Positions 7,495-15,255 of a stretch of 28,295 nucleotides of DNA are shown here, one piece after another (the first letter of the stretch is position 1; every line of letters begins with the position of its first letter). The translations under genes and the position numbers were made by a program. Location of the stretch: the NCBI GenBank assembly GCA_964485235.1, contig CAZAIO010000019.1, positions 1 to 28,295 on the forward strand. The letters are read 5' to 3'. Under the pieces are notes generated by a model that was given only the letters and a program-made list of their open reading frames with translations, had not been told where the DNA came from and made no database searches. Origin of the DNA: CAZAIO01 sp964485235. Its GTDB lineage: Bacteria > Chloroflexota > Dehalococcoidia > GIF9 > UBA5629.

Positions 7495-7896
7495 ATGCGT
7501 ACGACATATTATTGCCCCGATTGCAGAGCGCCGATATATTACGAGGAAAAGTTTTGCGGCAATTGCGGCACCAGCCTAAAATGGATGGTCGTCAATACGC
7601 CGCCTTTATATCCGCCTTCAGCACGCGGATATCCCGGTGCATTCCGGCAAACAGCACAGTACCCGCCACCGCGGCAGTATTTCAGGCAACCGGGCGGTCA
7701 GGCGCCATACGGGCAAAGACCGGCCGGACAGCAGAGTGCGGCTCCGGAAAGGCAGGCACGGCCTGACCGGCAAAATTCAGGCTACAGGCAGACTGCCCTA
7801 TCCACAAAGAAACCTGCATCCGGAGAAGAGCCCGGTCAGGTACTTCTCAACGAGGTCGCTGAACTATTAGAACACGTTTTTCAAAAACCGGGGTAG
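7495..7896 (+). CDS. zinc-ribbon protein with Pro/Gln-rich tail
   Basis: I prefer ATG 7495 (133 residues), 9 nt after AGAGG; ATG 7489 is only 3 nt from it. Residues 7-24 form a zinc ribbon, C-P-D-C then C-G-N-C (Cys7, 10, 21, 24). Residues about 35-105 are low-complexity, rich in Pro, Gln, Gly, Tyr and Arg (Y-P-P-P-R-Q-Y-F-R-Q-P-G-G-Q), and probably disordered. A short amphipathic helix (L-N-E-V-A-E-L-L-E-H-V-F) closes the protein. There is no membrane segment. It may bind RNA, DNA or protein; the role is unknown. Confidence 0.75.
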   Translation: MRTTYYCPDCRAPIYYEEKFCGNCGTSLKWMVVNTPPLYPPSARGYPGAFRQTAQYPPPRQYFRQPGGQAPYGQRPAGQQSAAPERQARPDRQNSGYRQTALSTKKPASGEEPGQVLLNEVAELLEHVFQKPG

Positions 7897-7914
7897 ACCG
7901 TCCTCACCGGCGTT

Positions 7915-8661
7915 TTATACTATTCTTTTCCTTATCGTTGCCCAGGAACCTGTAATCAGGAAACTTTCCCCGGCATTCTCCACCATTTCCATTAGCCTGC
8001 CCGTCGGTACAGCAAATGTCAACACATTGTCGGGAACGAACGGACGGGCGGATATATCGAACATCCCGATAACACCCCGCGGCTGTGCGGACGACCTTTC
8101 CATGTACGGATAATACACTATGGCAGAACAGCCGGAACCGAACGGGCAGAATACCCCGTTGGGCTCCGCTTTATCGAAGTTGGCGAGGGTGAAAAGCCCG
8201 GAAAGGACATCCGGTGAAGCGAAGAATATAGCTACCTCCGGGTTATCTGACTCTTCCAGCCTGTCCCATCGCTTGAACACAATAAAGCTTCCCGGTGCCT
8301 CAAACGGGGGAATATACTGCATGACCTCTTTCACTATTTCAGGAGTCTTTTTATAGCGTTCTCCTTCTCTCCCGCCCGGAGTTCCGCACGATAGAAAGTA
8401 ATCGAAGTCGGGCGCGATAGTCTGAGAATAGCCCAGATATCTCTTCCCTCCCGGGCAACGGACAGAACCCGCATCGAAACACAGAGGGTCGCCCTTCCTC
8501 ACCTTCGCCAGAGCCCCGATAATACAACGGGACCCCGTGCCGGGTTTCACGTGCTCCGCGTGTCCCGCCTCATCTGTGTAATAAAATGTGACGGGCAATT
8601 CAGCGTGGCCGAAATATTTATCCCAGACTTTAATGAACGCATCGATGTCCTTCTTTCGCAT
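7915..8661 (-). CDS. DUF169 family protein
   Basis: This 248-residue protein has the DUF169 pattern: L-P-V-T-F-Y-Y near the start, R-C-I-I-G-A-L at 45-51, C61, R-C-P-G-G-K-R-Y-L-G-Y at 68-78, S-C-G at 91-93 and C-P-F-G-S-G-C at 172-178. Six cysteines at 46, 61, 69, 92, 172 and 178 suggest a metal or Fe-S centre, although the function of the family is not established. It is common in anaerobes. GGAGGG lies 8 nt before the ATG. It follows the PEP-mutase-like gene by 67 bp on the same strand, so the two are probably co-transcribed. Confidence 0.85.
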   Translation of the reverse strand: MRKKDIDAFIKVWDKYFGHAELPVTFYYTDEAGHAEHVKPGTGSRCIIGALAKVRKGDPLCFDAGSVRCPGGKRYLGYSQTIAPDFDYFLSCGTPGGREGERYKKTPEIVKEVMQYIPPFEAPGSFIVFKRWDRLEESDNPEVAIFFASPDVLSGLFTLANFDKAEPNGVFCPFGSGCSAIVYYPYMERSSAQPRGVIGMFDISARPFVPDNVLTFAVPTGRLMEMVENAGESFLITGSWATIRKRIV

Positions 8662-8728
8662 CGGCCGATCCCTCCTTTATCGATATACAACTATTAATAA
8701 CAGGTAGCTTATCACTAATTGAGGATTG

Positions 8729-9592
8729 CTAATGTTTCTCTTTCTGCCACCGTGCTTCCGTGGTCTCCTCTTCTATTTTGTAATATTCCGGAAAGCGAAC
8801 CAGTTCCTGTATTTTCTCCATCAACTCATGGACATGGGGGGTTATCTTGCTGTCGCCGGTCTCCATGAACTTCTGGTAATGTGCCTTCGTCGCTTCGTAG
8901 GCGGCGGTTATCGCCACGAGCGGGTCGAGCACTATCTGTATATCCAGTTCCTCGGCGTATTTCCGCGATATCCAGTCCATTACCGGTATGTCCGGCACTT
9001 CTTTCCTGAACGTCCTGTATTCATCGATATCGGTGACATGCGGCGAGATCATATCGACACCTGCCTCGACGAATGCCTGGCAGCGTTCGATGGTCTCCTT
9101 TAACGAGCCGTCCACCATGTTCCGGGAATCGGTACGAGCGATGATGACGAAGTCGGGGTCAGTGCGTGCTCTCAGCGCGGCGCGTATCTTTTCCATGAAC
9201 TCGTCCAGCGGCATGACATGTTTAATACCCTTATGGTAATGCGCCCGTTTCGGGTAGAGCTGGTCTTCAATATGTATCGCGGCGACTCCGGCGAACTCGA
9301 ACTCCCTCACGCATCTCATGGTATGCAGCGCATCGCCGAAACCTGCATCGGCATCCACGATCAGGGGAATCTTGACTACTTTCGTTATGCGCGATGAATT
9401 TTCCAGCATCTCGGTCATCGTGGTCATCGGTTCGGTGGTCGCCAGGTGTGCTCCGGTTATCCAGCCACCCATGTAGCACGCCTTGAAGCCGAGGGACTCG
9501 ACGAGCAGGGCATTGAGGGGGTCCCACGCACCGGGAGTGAGTACAGGCTTTCTGTTTTCGATCATGGCACGGAGGGCTTTTCGCGTTTCCAT
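8729..9592 (-). CDS. isocitrate lyase/PEP mutase superfamily enzyme
   Basis: This 287-residue TIM-barrel enzyme has the superfamily motifs: G-A-W-D-P-L-N-A near 21-28, D80-A-D82-A-G-F-G for Mg binding, and I-H-I-E-D-Q at 106-111. The catalytic loop reads P-K-R-A-H-Y (114-119), where isocitrate and methylisocitrate lyases carry K-R/K-C-G-H. The usual Cys is thus Ala117, which argues against an isocitrate lyase. Members of this kind cleave or rearrange other 2-hydroxy or 2-oxo acids (oxaloacetate decarboxylase, dimethylmalate lyase, phosphonate mutases). The substrate remains open. AAGGAG lies 8 nt before the ATG. It leads the DUF169 gene in a probable two-gene operon. Confidence 0.85.
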   Translation of the reverse strand: METRKALRAMIENRKPVLTPGAWDPLNALLVESLGFKACYMGGWITGAHLATTEPMTTMTEMLENSSRITKVVKIPLIVDADAGFGDALHTMRCVREFEFAGVAAIHIEDQLYPKRAHYHKGIKHVMPLDEFMEKIRAALRARTDPDFVIIARTDSRNMVDGSLKETIERCQAFVEAGVDMISPHVTDIDEYRTFRKEVPDIPVMDWISRKYAEELDIQIVLDPLVAITAAYEATKAHYQKFMETGDSKITPHVHELMEKIQELVRFPEYYKIEEETTEARWQKEKH

Positions 9593-9926
9593 AGCATTTT
9601 TCTCCTTACACTATCAGTGGAAGCTCTCGCATTTCAGGCAGGTAACTATAAATATAACACCAAACACTATTTACTGACTACTGATCGCTCTTTCCATAAT
9701 ACAACTCGCAATGACCGTTATCGGCCGGGCTTTTCTCATAGTTTATCGGGGATTATTAAGTGACCATAAAATTTAACTTGACACCTGTATCAATCACAGA
9801 AAACGCCGAAAGATGGAGCTAAAAGAAATACTGCTTTTTTAATCACATTCATTTATAACTTATCAGAGTAAAGCCTGAAAGCAAACATCTACAGGTTCTG
9901 AATCTGCAAGGACACTAACCGTGAAA
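9593..9926. other. 334-bp spacer between same-strand genes
   Basis: No gene is supported here. It holds the upstream region of the PEP-mutase-like gene and the 3' flank of the XRE regulator. A lone plus-strand TTGACA at 9778-9783 has no matching -10 hexamer and no gene behind it. Confidence 0.4.
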
Positions 9927-10784
9927 TTACTGCATACGAAAATGCAGCGGGTCCCTGAGGTTTTGCAGTTCCCTGTAATAGTAGAGCGATGTAGGTCGTT
10001 TTGTCTGAAATTTTAATTTCCGTAGAAATGCAATTTCATCCTCGCTAGCATCGCTGCTAAGCCGGGTATCCCGAAGGAATTCTTTAAGCCCCGGCTCTTC
10101 CATAATAGGCGGTCCCGGTTCCTTTTCTACAAATTCTAATCTCTTGACATGTTTTGAAGCCACTCTATGGTTCAAGACAATTTCCATACTAAACGTCTCG
10201 AGGTCAATGTCCCACGATTCAATAAGAGGGTCCAGGAATGATACACAGTTTCCAATCGAAAGGTTGAATATATCTGTATCGAGGAACTCCATAATAGTAA
10301 TACGAATCTGTTCATAGCCCCGGTTGCCCAGGCGGGCCACTTCCCGAAGCCAATCTTCATTTTCCAATTCTTTTTTAGCTACTCCTTTGACTACATCCAG
10401 TAGCTTCTGTGTGACGAGGCGTTCGAGCTCACCGAACGGATGCGTCTTAAAAATCGCTTGTATCTGTTTTTCTTTGTCGAGGGCACATTTGCGGAGAACC
10501 AGCTCTCGAACTTCCTTAAATAACGGTGCCGGGGTGTCTCCCAGCTTCATCTTTAATTCATTGATGCGCTTAAGGTCGGCCAGCTTAGAAAGTTCACCTG
10601 TCGGCAGTTTTAAAAACGCTTCCATTTTTTCATATATGCCTGTCCGATGAGCCGCGGGAGGTATCCTTTTCCCTGTCAGTATCTGGGAAATATATGACTC
10701 CGTAACATGAGCGGCAATTGCCAGGTCTCTCTGCTCAAGACCCAACTCGTGCAGCCGGTGTCTGATAACTAATGCCATATCCAC
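9927..10784 (-). CDS. XRE-type helix-turn-helix regulator with large C-terminal domain
   Basis: This 285-residue protein has an N-terminal Cro/C1-type HTH (about 7-42): L-H-E-L-G-L-E-Q-R-D-L-A-I-A-A-H-V, then E-S-Y-I-S-Q-I-L-T-G-K-R as the recognition helix. The remaining 230 residues are helical and charged, with no enzyme motif I recognise, and may sense a ligand or mediate assembly. AAAGGAGG at the 5' end supports the ATG at 10784. Two inverted repeats built on GTTAA lie within 100 bp upstream, so autoregulation is likely. A phage or mobile-element repressor is an alternative, but no phage genes are nearby. Confidence 0.8.
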   Translation of the reverse strand: MDMALVIRHRLHELGLEQRDLAIAAHVTESYISQILTGKRIPPAAHRTGIYEKMEAFLKLPTGELSKLADLKRINELKMKLGDTPAPLFKEVRELVLRKCALDKEKQIQAIFKTHPFGELERLVTQKLLDVVKGVAKKELENEDWLREVARLGNRGYEQIRITIMEFLDTDIFNLSIGNCVSFLDPLIESWDIDLETFSMEIVLNHRVASKHVKRLEFVEKEPGPPIMEEPGLKEFLRDTRLSSDASEDEIAFLRKLKFQTKRPTSLYYYRELQNLRDPLHFRMQ

Positions 10785-10799
10785 CGTAGCCCTCCTTTT

Positions 10800-10821
10800 A
10801 ATTAACAGAATTTAGTTAATT
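10800..10821. promoter_or_regulatory. putative XRE operator O1
   Basis: AATTAAC (10800-10806) and GTTAATT (10815-10821) form a perfect inverted repeat with an 8-nt spacer, just upstream of the regulator's ribosome site. The spacer length equals that of the larger palindrome at 10842, and both use a GTTAA core, as expected for two sites of one dimeric repressor. Confidence 0.55.
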
Positions 10822-10841
10822 ATAATACATATTCTTAAAAA

Positions 10842-10879
10842 TATCACGGTTAACTTGACAATTAAAGTTAACCGTGATA
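10842..10879. promoter_or_regulatory. putative XRE operator O2, perfect 15-bp inverted repeat
   Basis: TATCACGGTTAACTT (10842-10856) is followed by an 8-nt spacer and its exact complement at 10865-10879. A consensus -35 TTGACA (10855-10860, plus strand) overlaps the palindrome, with a weak -10 (TACCGT, 10878-10883) at 17-bp spacing. Bound repressor would therefore block rightward transcription. Another CGTTAAC half-site lies at 10881-10887. Confidence 0.65.
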
Positions 10880-10946
10880 CCGTTAACTAGAGAGGTTAAA
10901 CAAAAGGAGTGTATCAAGGCCTGAATTCACTGGGCATTTAGTTTGT

Positions 10947-10977
10947 GAGGGAGCGGCAGCATGGATGCCCCTCTTTT
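10947..10977 (+). terminator. rho-independent terminator of a very short transcription unit
   Basis: An outer GAGG/CCTC pair and an inner GGCA/TGCC pair (with small internal bulges) are followed by TTTT at 10974-10977. It ends a unit that starts at the operator-overlapped promoter near 10855 and contains AAAGGAG (10903-10909) but no open frame longer than a few codons before the hairpin. Confidence 0.5.
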
Positions 10978-11226
10978 CAAGTGAATACGTTTGTTTTTAC
11001 TTGTACCGGTCGGAAGGATTGAGTTGTGGCGATCGGCGATAGACGAGCTTTACGACAGCCGGAAATAGCCGGCTATTCATAGACAGAAGTTGCCTCGACA
11101 TTCAAACGCATGACATCTCTGAAAATTATTCCAGCAATTAATGAAAGCTATTTTTCGGATAATTCATTTCTAAACGAGATTATTTTAATAGAAGCTTGAT
11201 GCATTTACAATGATGAGGAGTAACCT

Positions 11227-12072
11227 GTGAAGGACTATAAAACCAGTATCGAAAATGCAACGTTGACACGCCAGGAAGAAAAATCCGTGGAAATAAAGGA
11301 GATGAGATACCTTTTGTCTCCTGTACCATTGGGTATCAGGGCGAACGGTAAAATCAGGCTGCCGGCGAACGCTAGTGCTTTTCACCCCGTCCCCGGTGTG
11401 GTTCTCTGCCATGGTTTTGGTGCAAACCAGAATGTTATGGAATCCGGCGCTTTGCTCCTGGTCAATAAAGGAATAGCGACCATTATATTTGATTTGCGCG
11501 GTCACGGTTCGAGTGAAGGTTGCCTCGATGACAATTTTAACGAAGATGTAATCAGTGCCTGGCGATTACTTATCAGTATACCTGAAGTAGATAGTTCGAG
11601 GATTGCCCTTGTCGGGCATAGTCTTGGTGCTTTTGCGTCTATTCTGGCTGCCAAAGTAGTGAAGCCAAAAGCTATAGTGGCCTTATCATGCCCTTTTGAT
11701 ATAGAAGGAACGTCATTAAATAATCCTTCCAATAAGGTTTTTCCTTTGGTCAGATGGGCGGTTATTCTTCTCTGGCGGTTTGCCACCCTGTTAAAAGGCT
11801 TGAAAGTAAAGGTGAACTGGAAGAAGTTCCTTGAAACATGGTCGCATACGCAGTTGTCATCAGCACTGGCAGGCCTGGAGGAATGTAATAAGCTTTTTAT
11901 TTTCAGCGAAGACGACAAGATAACCCCGTACAAGAGGTTTGCCCAAATCTATGAGAAAGCCTCTGAGCCGAAGCAAAAGATGTTGACCGGAGGTTCCCAT
12001 TCAACATCGGTTGAAGCGGAGATCCTGCGCTTCGAATGGGTTGGCTGGGTTGTCTCAGCTTTAACCGATTGA
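11227..12072 (+). CDS. alpha/beta hydrolase
   Basis: The 281-residue protein starts at GTG 11227, 8 nt after GAGGAG. Classic alpha/beta hydrolase elements are present: the oxyanion region C-H-G-F-G-A at 61-66, D-L-R-G-H-G-x-S at 89-96, nucleophile elbow G-H-S132-L-G (130-134), acid Asp229 or Asp230 in S-E-D-D-K, and His258 in G-G-S-H-S. There is no signal peptide, so it is cytosolic. It is an esterase, lipase or acyl-transfer enzyme of unknown substrate. The segment V-R-W-A-V-I-L-L-W-R-F near 175-185 is hydrophobic and may form part of the lid. Confidence 0.85.
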   Translation: MKDYKTSIENATLTRQEEKSVEIKEMRYLLSPVPLGIRANGKIRLPANASAFHPVPGVVLCHGFGANQNVMESGALLLVNKGIATIIFDLRGHGSSEGCLDDNFNEDVISAWRLLISIPEVDSSRIALVGHSLGAFASILAAKVVKPKAIVALSCPFDIEGTSLNNPSNKVFPLVRWAVILLWRFATLLKGLKVKVNWKKFLETWSHTQLSSALAGLEECNKLFIFSEDDKITPYKRFAQIYEKASEPKQKMLTGGSHSTSVEAEILRFEWVGWVVSALTD

Positions 12073-12241
12073 AAGCCTGTTTGTCCCGACCCGATAATTG
12101 TATCGTTTATATGTGAGCGTCACCGCAGTTATAGATTTCCCTCTTTTCTGCACTATGGTATATCCAAATGACCAGCGCCTCCGGTTAGCATACTATAACG
12201 TATGCAGGTCGTTACATCGACTCCAATAACAGGTAATACAG

Positions 12242-12346
12242 ATGAACGTTGATAATAAATTTTTCCTTTTCACGGGCATACTGCTAATATGGTTTTATTA
12301 TAGACCGTTATATATGCAATATGAATATTTTATCCGGTATAAATGA
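12242..12346 (+). CDS. possible 34-residue single-TM peptide
   Basis: ATG 12242 opens a short frame whose middle is hydrophobic (F-F-L-F-T-G-I-L-L-I-W-F-Y-Y) and whose ends are polar and basic. The only possible ribosome site is a weak ACAGG. Tiny membrane subunits such as KdpF occur near Kdp-type systems, but no KdpABC genes are present here. A chance frame in AT-rich sequence is just as likely. The rest of 12073-12400 holds no other gene. Confidence 0.25.
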   Translation: MNVDNKFFLFTGILLIWFYYRPLYMQYEYFIRYK

Positions 12347-12354
12347 CGGAGAGA

Positions 12355-12382
12355 TTGAATTTAAATAGACCGGGCTTATAAT
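12355..12382 (+). promoter_or_regulatory. promoter of the kinase/response-regulator operon
   Basis: TTGAAT (12355-12360) and TATAAT (12377-12382) are separated by 16 bp. Transcription would begin near 12389, about 12 nt before the ATG at 12401. No TTGA repeat array like those at 14682 and 16961 is seen here, so the operon may not be autoregulated in the same way. Confidence 0.55.
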
Positions 12383-12400
12383 AGAGACGGAATAAGTTAT

Positions 12401-13987
12401 ATGGCGTTAGAGGAACATCGGCCAACGCCGGTAAAATTGCGGCTGGAGCGAACAAAAAAAGAGCTTAAGGTGGGCTTCAGGTGGCGAAACTATTTGCTCG
12501 GCCTGGGGCTGGTGCTCCTTGCCACACTGGCTGGCCATCTCGTTCAGAGGTTCTTCGCCCCGGCAAATATAATCATGATCTACCTGCTCTGTGTCACGGT
12601 ATCCGCAGTCTTCGGCGGCTTTGGTCCGTCCATATTGGTCTCGATCCTGGGCGTACTCACTTTCGACTTTTTCTTTGTACCGCCTTATCTTACGTTCGAA
12701 ATCGCCGATACGCAATACATATTCACGTTCATTGCCCTGTTGTTAGTAGGCCTTACTATCAGCTATCTGACTTCACGGGTACGCCGGCAGACGGAGATCG
12801 CGCAGCTCCGTGAGCGGGAAACAGCCGCACTCTACGCGCTTGGCCGTGACCTGGCAATATCCGGCGACCTCGATTCCTACATCAATGCCATTGTCAAAAG
12901 GATAAAGGAAACATTGGGACACGATGTGACAATCTTCCTCCCTGATACGCAAAACAGGGGAGTGCTTAAACCGTATGCCGGCGACAGCAAGATCAACGTC
13001 GACGGCAATGAGCTTACCGCAGCAGTCCGGTCATTCCAGCAGCAAAAAACCGTGGGACACGGGACAGACACGCTCCGGAACGCCGGAGCGCGATACTTAC
13101 CACTCATCACCGCACGAGGATCTGTAGGTGTAATCGCCTTGTCTCTCACCGATAAAACAGATGAACTGACGATAGAACAGGAGCGTCTCCTGCGGGCGTA
13201 TGCAGACCTGGCTGCGGTCGCTATCGACGGCATCCGGTTAGCCGATGAGCTGCAAGATGCCAGAGTGCTGAAAGCCACCGAGAAGCTGCAGACCGCTCTT
13301 CTCAATGCCATATCGCACGACCTGCGTACGCCGCTGGTATCCGTTATAGGCGTGCTGAGCAGTTTACAGGAAGAGGGAATCGGTCTGGACGATGATGCGA
13401 AAAGAAATTTAATCCAGGTGGCAAGCGAGGAAGCAGACCGGCTGAACCACCTGATCACGAATTTACTGGACGAGTCCAGGCTGGAAGCCGGTGCTATAAC
13501 GCTGTCAAAACAGCTCTACGAGGTACAGGACCTGATCGGCGCGGCGCTGGAACAGCTCGGCAGCCGTACCGGGACACACCCGATCAAGATCGATATACCG
13601 GCAGAAATGCCTTTTATTTACGTCGATTTCGGTCTCCTGGTGCAAACCCTGGTCAATATTCTGGAAAATGCGCTGAAATTCTCCCCTCCGGACCAGCCCA
13701 TCGAAATTAAAGGACGGCAGGTAGACAGCGAAGTACATATAGAAATCGCTGATTATGGTATCGGCATTCCCGAACAGGACTTGACTCACATATTCGACAA
13801 GTTCTACCGTATCAAACGTCCCGACAATGTAGCCGGGACCGGACTCGGGCTGTCCATCAGCAGGGGCATCGTCGAGGCGCATAACGGCCGTATCGAGGCG
13901 GCGAACCGCCCCGGTGGCGGCACAATTATCAGGCTTATACTTCCTTTAAATGTACAGGCAGGCATTTCGGAGAAGGTAAATGAGTAA
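12401..13987 (+). CDS. KdpD-like sensor histidine kinase (DUF4118, no N-terminal KdpD domain)
   Basis: This 528-residue membrane kinase has four helices at about 30-50, 55-73, 75-92 and 105-125, matching the DUF4118 membrane module of KdpD (F-G-G-F-G-P-S at 71-77, F-D-F-F-F-V-P-P-Y at 88-96). A GAF-like domain spans about 140-285. The kinase core follows: H-box I-S-H306-D-L-R-T-P, N-box N-I-L-E-N-A-L-K-F-S-P (419-429), G1 D-Y-G-I-G-I-P (451-457), F-box D-K-F-Y-R and G2 G-T-G-L-G-L-S (479-485). The large KdpD and Usp-like N-terminal domains of Escherichia coli KdpD are absent. The stop overlaps the response regulator start by 8 bp, so the pair is translationally coupled. Confidence 0.92.
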   Translation: MALEEHRPTPVKLRLERTKKELKVGFRWRNYLLGLGLVLLATLAGHLVQRFFAPANIIMIYLLCVTVSAVFGGFGPSILVSILGVLTFDFFFVPPYLTFEIADTQYIFTFIALLLVGLTISYLTSRVRRQTEIAQLRERETAALYALGRDLAISGDLDSYINAIVKRIKETLGHDVTIFLPDTQNRGVLKPYAGDSKINVDGNELTAAVRSFQQQKTVGHGTDTLRNAGARYLPLITARGSVGVIALSLTDKTDELTIEQERLLRAYADLAAVAIDGIRLADELQDARVLKATEKLQTALLNAISHDLRTPLVSVIGVLSSLQEEGIGLDDDAKRNLIQVASEEADRLNHLITNLLDESRLEAGAITLSKQLYEVQDLIGAALEQLGSRTGTHPIKIDIPAEMPFIYVDFGLLVQTLVNILENALKFSPPDQPIEIKGRQVDSEVHIEIADYGIGIPEQDLTHIFDKFYRIKRPDNVAGTGLGLSISRGIVEAHNGRIEAANRPGGGTIIRLILPLNVQAGISEKVNE

Positions 13988-14666
13988 TGTGAAAGTGCTC
14001 GTCGTCGACGACGAGGATGCAATCAGGCGTTTTCTACGGGTCACACTGACCTCTCAGTCCTATACTGTAATCGAAGCGGCGACCGGACAGGAAGCGCTCT
14101 CGGTAGTTGTCGAACAGAAACCGGATATAGTCATCCTGGACCTCGGGCTCCCCGATATAGACGGTGTCGAGGTAACACGCCTGCTCCGTGAATGGACGCA
14201 AATTCCTATCATTATCTTATCCGTGAAAAGTGCCGAAGCCGATAAGATCGCAGCGCTCGATGTCGGCGCCGATGATTACCTCACCAAGCCTTTCGGAGTT
14301 GGGGAACTCATGGCACGGCTTCGCGCTGCGCTGCGCCACACTTTACCGGCGGCTGAGCCCGTTTTCACCAGCGGCAGCCTCAGGGTTGATTTGCCGCAAA
14401 GGCAGGTCTCGGTAGCCGGACGCGAGGTGCAGCTTACGCCGAACGAGTATGACCTGCTTCGATTGCTCGTGACACATGCGGGAAAGGTGTTAACTCATCG
14501 TTTCCTGCTGCGTGAAGTATGGGGTGCCGAATACGGAAACGAGCTGCATATGTTGCACGTCAACATCAGCAACCTTCGCCGCAAGATAGAGCCCGAGCCC
14601 GCCCGTCCGCAGTTCATCATAACCGAACCGGGAGTGGGCTACCGCCTGCGGATTAACCGGCATTAA
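13980..14666 (+). CDS. KdpE-like OmpR-family response regulator
   Basis: This 228-residue protein has a receiver domain (1-120) with acidic pocket D10-D11-E12, phosphoacceptor Asp54 (V-I-L-D-L-G-L-P) and Lys103 (L-T-K-P-F-G). A C-terminal winged helix (about 130-226) has L-T-P-N-E-Y-D-L-L and the recognition region N-I-S-N-L-R-R-K-I-E, ending G-V-G-Y-R-L. This is the OmpR/PhoB type, which binds direct repeats as head-to-tail dimers, and KdpE is the closest named relative I see. The arrays before the stress protein and permease genes have the expected repeat spacing, so this regulator is their best candidate binder. Confidence 0.92.
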   Translation: MSNVKVLVVDDEDAIRRFLRVTLTSQSYTVIEAATGQEALSVVVEQKPDIVILDLGLPDIDGVEVTRLLREWTQIPIIILSVKSAEADKIAALDVGADDYLTKPFGVGELMARLRAALRHTLPAAEPVFTSGSLRVDLPQRQVSVAGREVQLTPNEYDLLRLLVTHAGKVLTHRFLLREVWGAEYGNELHMLHVNISNLRRKIEPEPARPQFIITEPGVGYRLRINRH

Positions 14667-14681
14667 GCACGGTCCGGTACT

Positions 14682-14746
14682 TTGATACATTCTTGATATA
14701 CCCTCATGCTTTCTTGACACCTCTTTGATTCCTGAAGAGGTATTCT
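14682..14746 (+). promoter_or_regulatory. TTGA direct-repeat array and -10 of the stress protein gene
   Basis: Four TTGA motifs have their G at 14684, 14695, 14716 and 14727, giving spacings of 11, 21 and 11 bp. A -10 box TATTCT lies at 14741-14746, starting 14 nt after the last G. The permease promoter has the same 11-21-11 block and the same 14-nt distance. The repeat at 14714-14719 is a full TTGACA but sits 21 bp from the -10, so activator help would be needed. Confidence 0.7.
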
Positions 14747-14778
14747 ATAGGTATCGTTTTTCAGGTGGAAATTTTACC

Positions 14779-15255
14779 GTGTTTGAAAATATTCTCGTAT
14801 GCATGGAAAATAACGGGAAAGGCGAAGCCGTTATACCTGTAGCGGTGGAAATAGCGGAGCGTTTTCACAGCAGGCTTTTCCTGCTTAACGTAATCGTCAG
14901 GCCGACTCTTCTCTATCACTCGGGGAAAGTGGAAATAGGCGACGACCGGTTGATCGAACCTTCGGAATTTGAAGAGGAAGCAGCCGGGTATCTGGAGCAA
15001 GTCGCCGCATCCCTGCTGGAGAAAGGACTGGATGTCGAGTGTATAACCGTGGAAGGAACGGTAGAAGAATCGATCGTCGCCTGTATTGAAAAATATTGCA
15101 TCGGCCTTGTTGTCTTCGTACACCGTAACAGAGGAAACCTGAGCAGGTTTGTATTTGGAAGCGTCAGCGATTATGTTCTTAAAAAAACGGGCATTCCCGT
15201 GATGCTCACGGGTGTCAATCACGCCAACCTGCATACACAGGTTTTAGCCTCTTGA
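14779..15255 (+). CDS. universal stress protein (UspA family)
   Basis: I chose GTG 14779 (158 residues), 10 nt after AGGTGG. It gives the normal Usp N terminus M-F-E-N-I-L-V-C. TTG 14725 would start inside the promoter array. The ATP-binding loop is recognisable but altered: H-R-N-R-G-N-L-S-R-F-V-F-G-S-V-S-D-Y-V, where the family usually has a G-x2-G motif before the G-S-V-S. The domain is complete, ending I-P-V-M-L-T-G. Usp proteins act in stress survival, often as nucleotide-binding dimers. Its 3' end overlaps the convergent permease gene by 12 bp. Confidence 0.85.
   Translation: MFENILVCMENNGKGEAVIPVAVEIAERFHSRLFLLNVIVRPTLLYHSGKVEIGDDRLIEPSEFEEEAAGYLEQVAASLLEKGLDVECITVEGTVEESIVACIEKYCIGLVVFVHRNRGNLSRFVFGSVSDYVLKKTGIPVMLTGVNHANLHTQVLAS

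Larger units (their letters stand above)
10785..11226. other. 442-bp regulatory spacer without a recognised gene
   Basis: After the operators and short terminator, 10978-11226 shows only tiny open frames, such as an 18-codon GTG frame starting V-A-I-G-D-R-R, and a 6-bp hairpin AGCCGG/CCGGCT at 11057-11074. It serves as the upstream region of the hydrolase gene. I see no structured RNA I can name. Confidence 0.4.

Noticed and set aside
8729..9592. Genuine isocitrate or methylisocitrate lyase
   Set aside because: The catalytic Cys of the K-C-G-H loop is replaced by Ala117, and the protein lacks the inserts of full-length isocitrate lyases.
9778..9783. TTGACA as a third member of the TTGA-array regulon
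   Set aside because: No further TTGA motifs at 11 or 21 bp and no -10 box follow it.
9927..10784. XRE regulator as a prophage repressor
   Set aside because: No integrase, structural or replication phage genes occur in the window.
12242..12346. Short membrane peptide as KdpF
   Set aside because: No kdpABC genes are present, the ribosome site is weak and the sequence shows only generic hydrophobicity.
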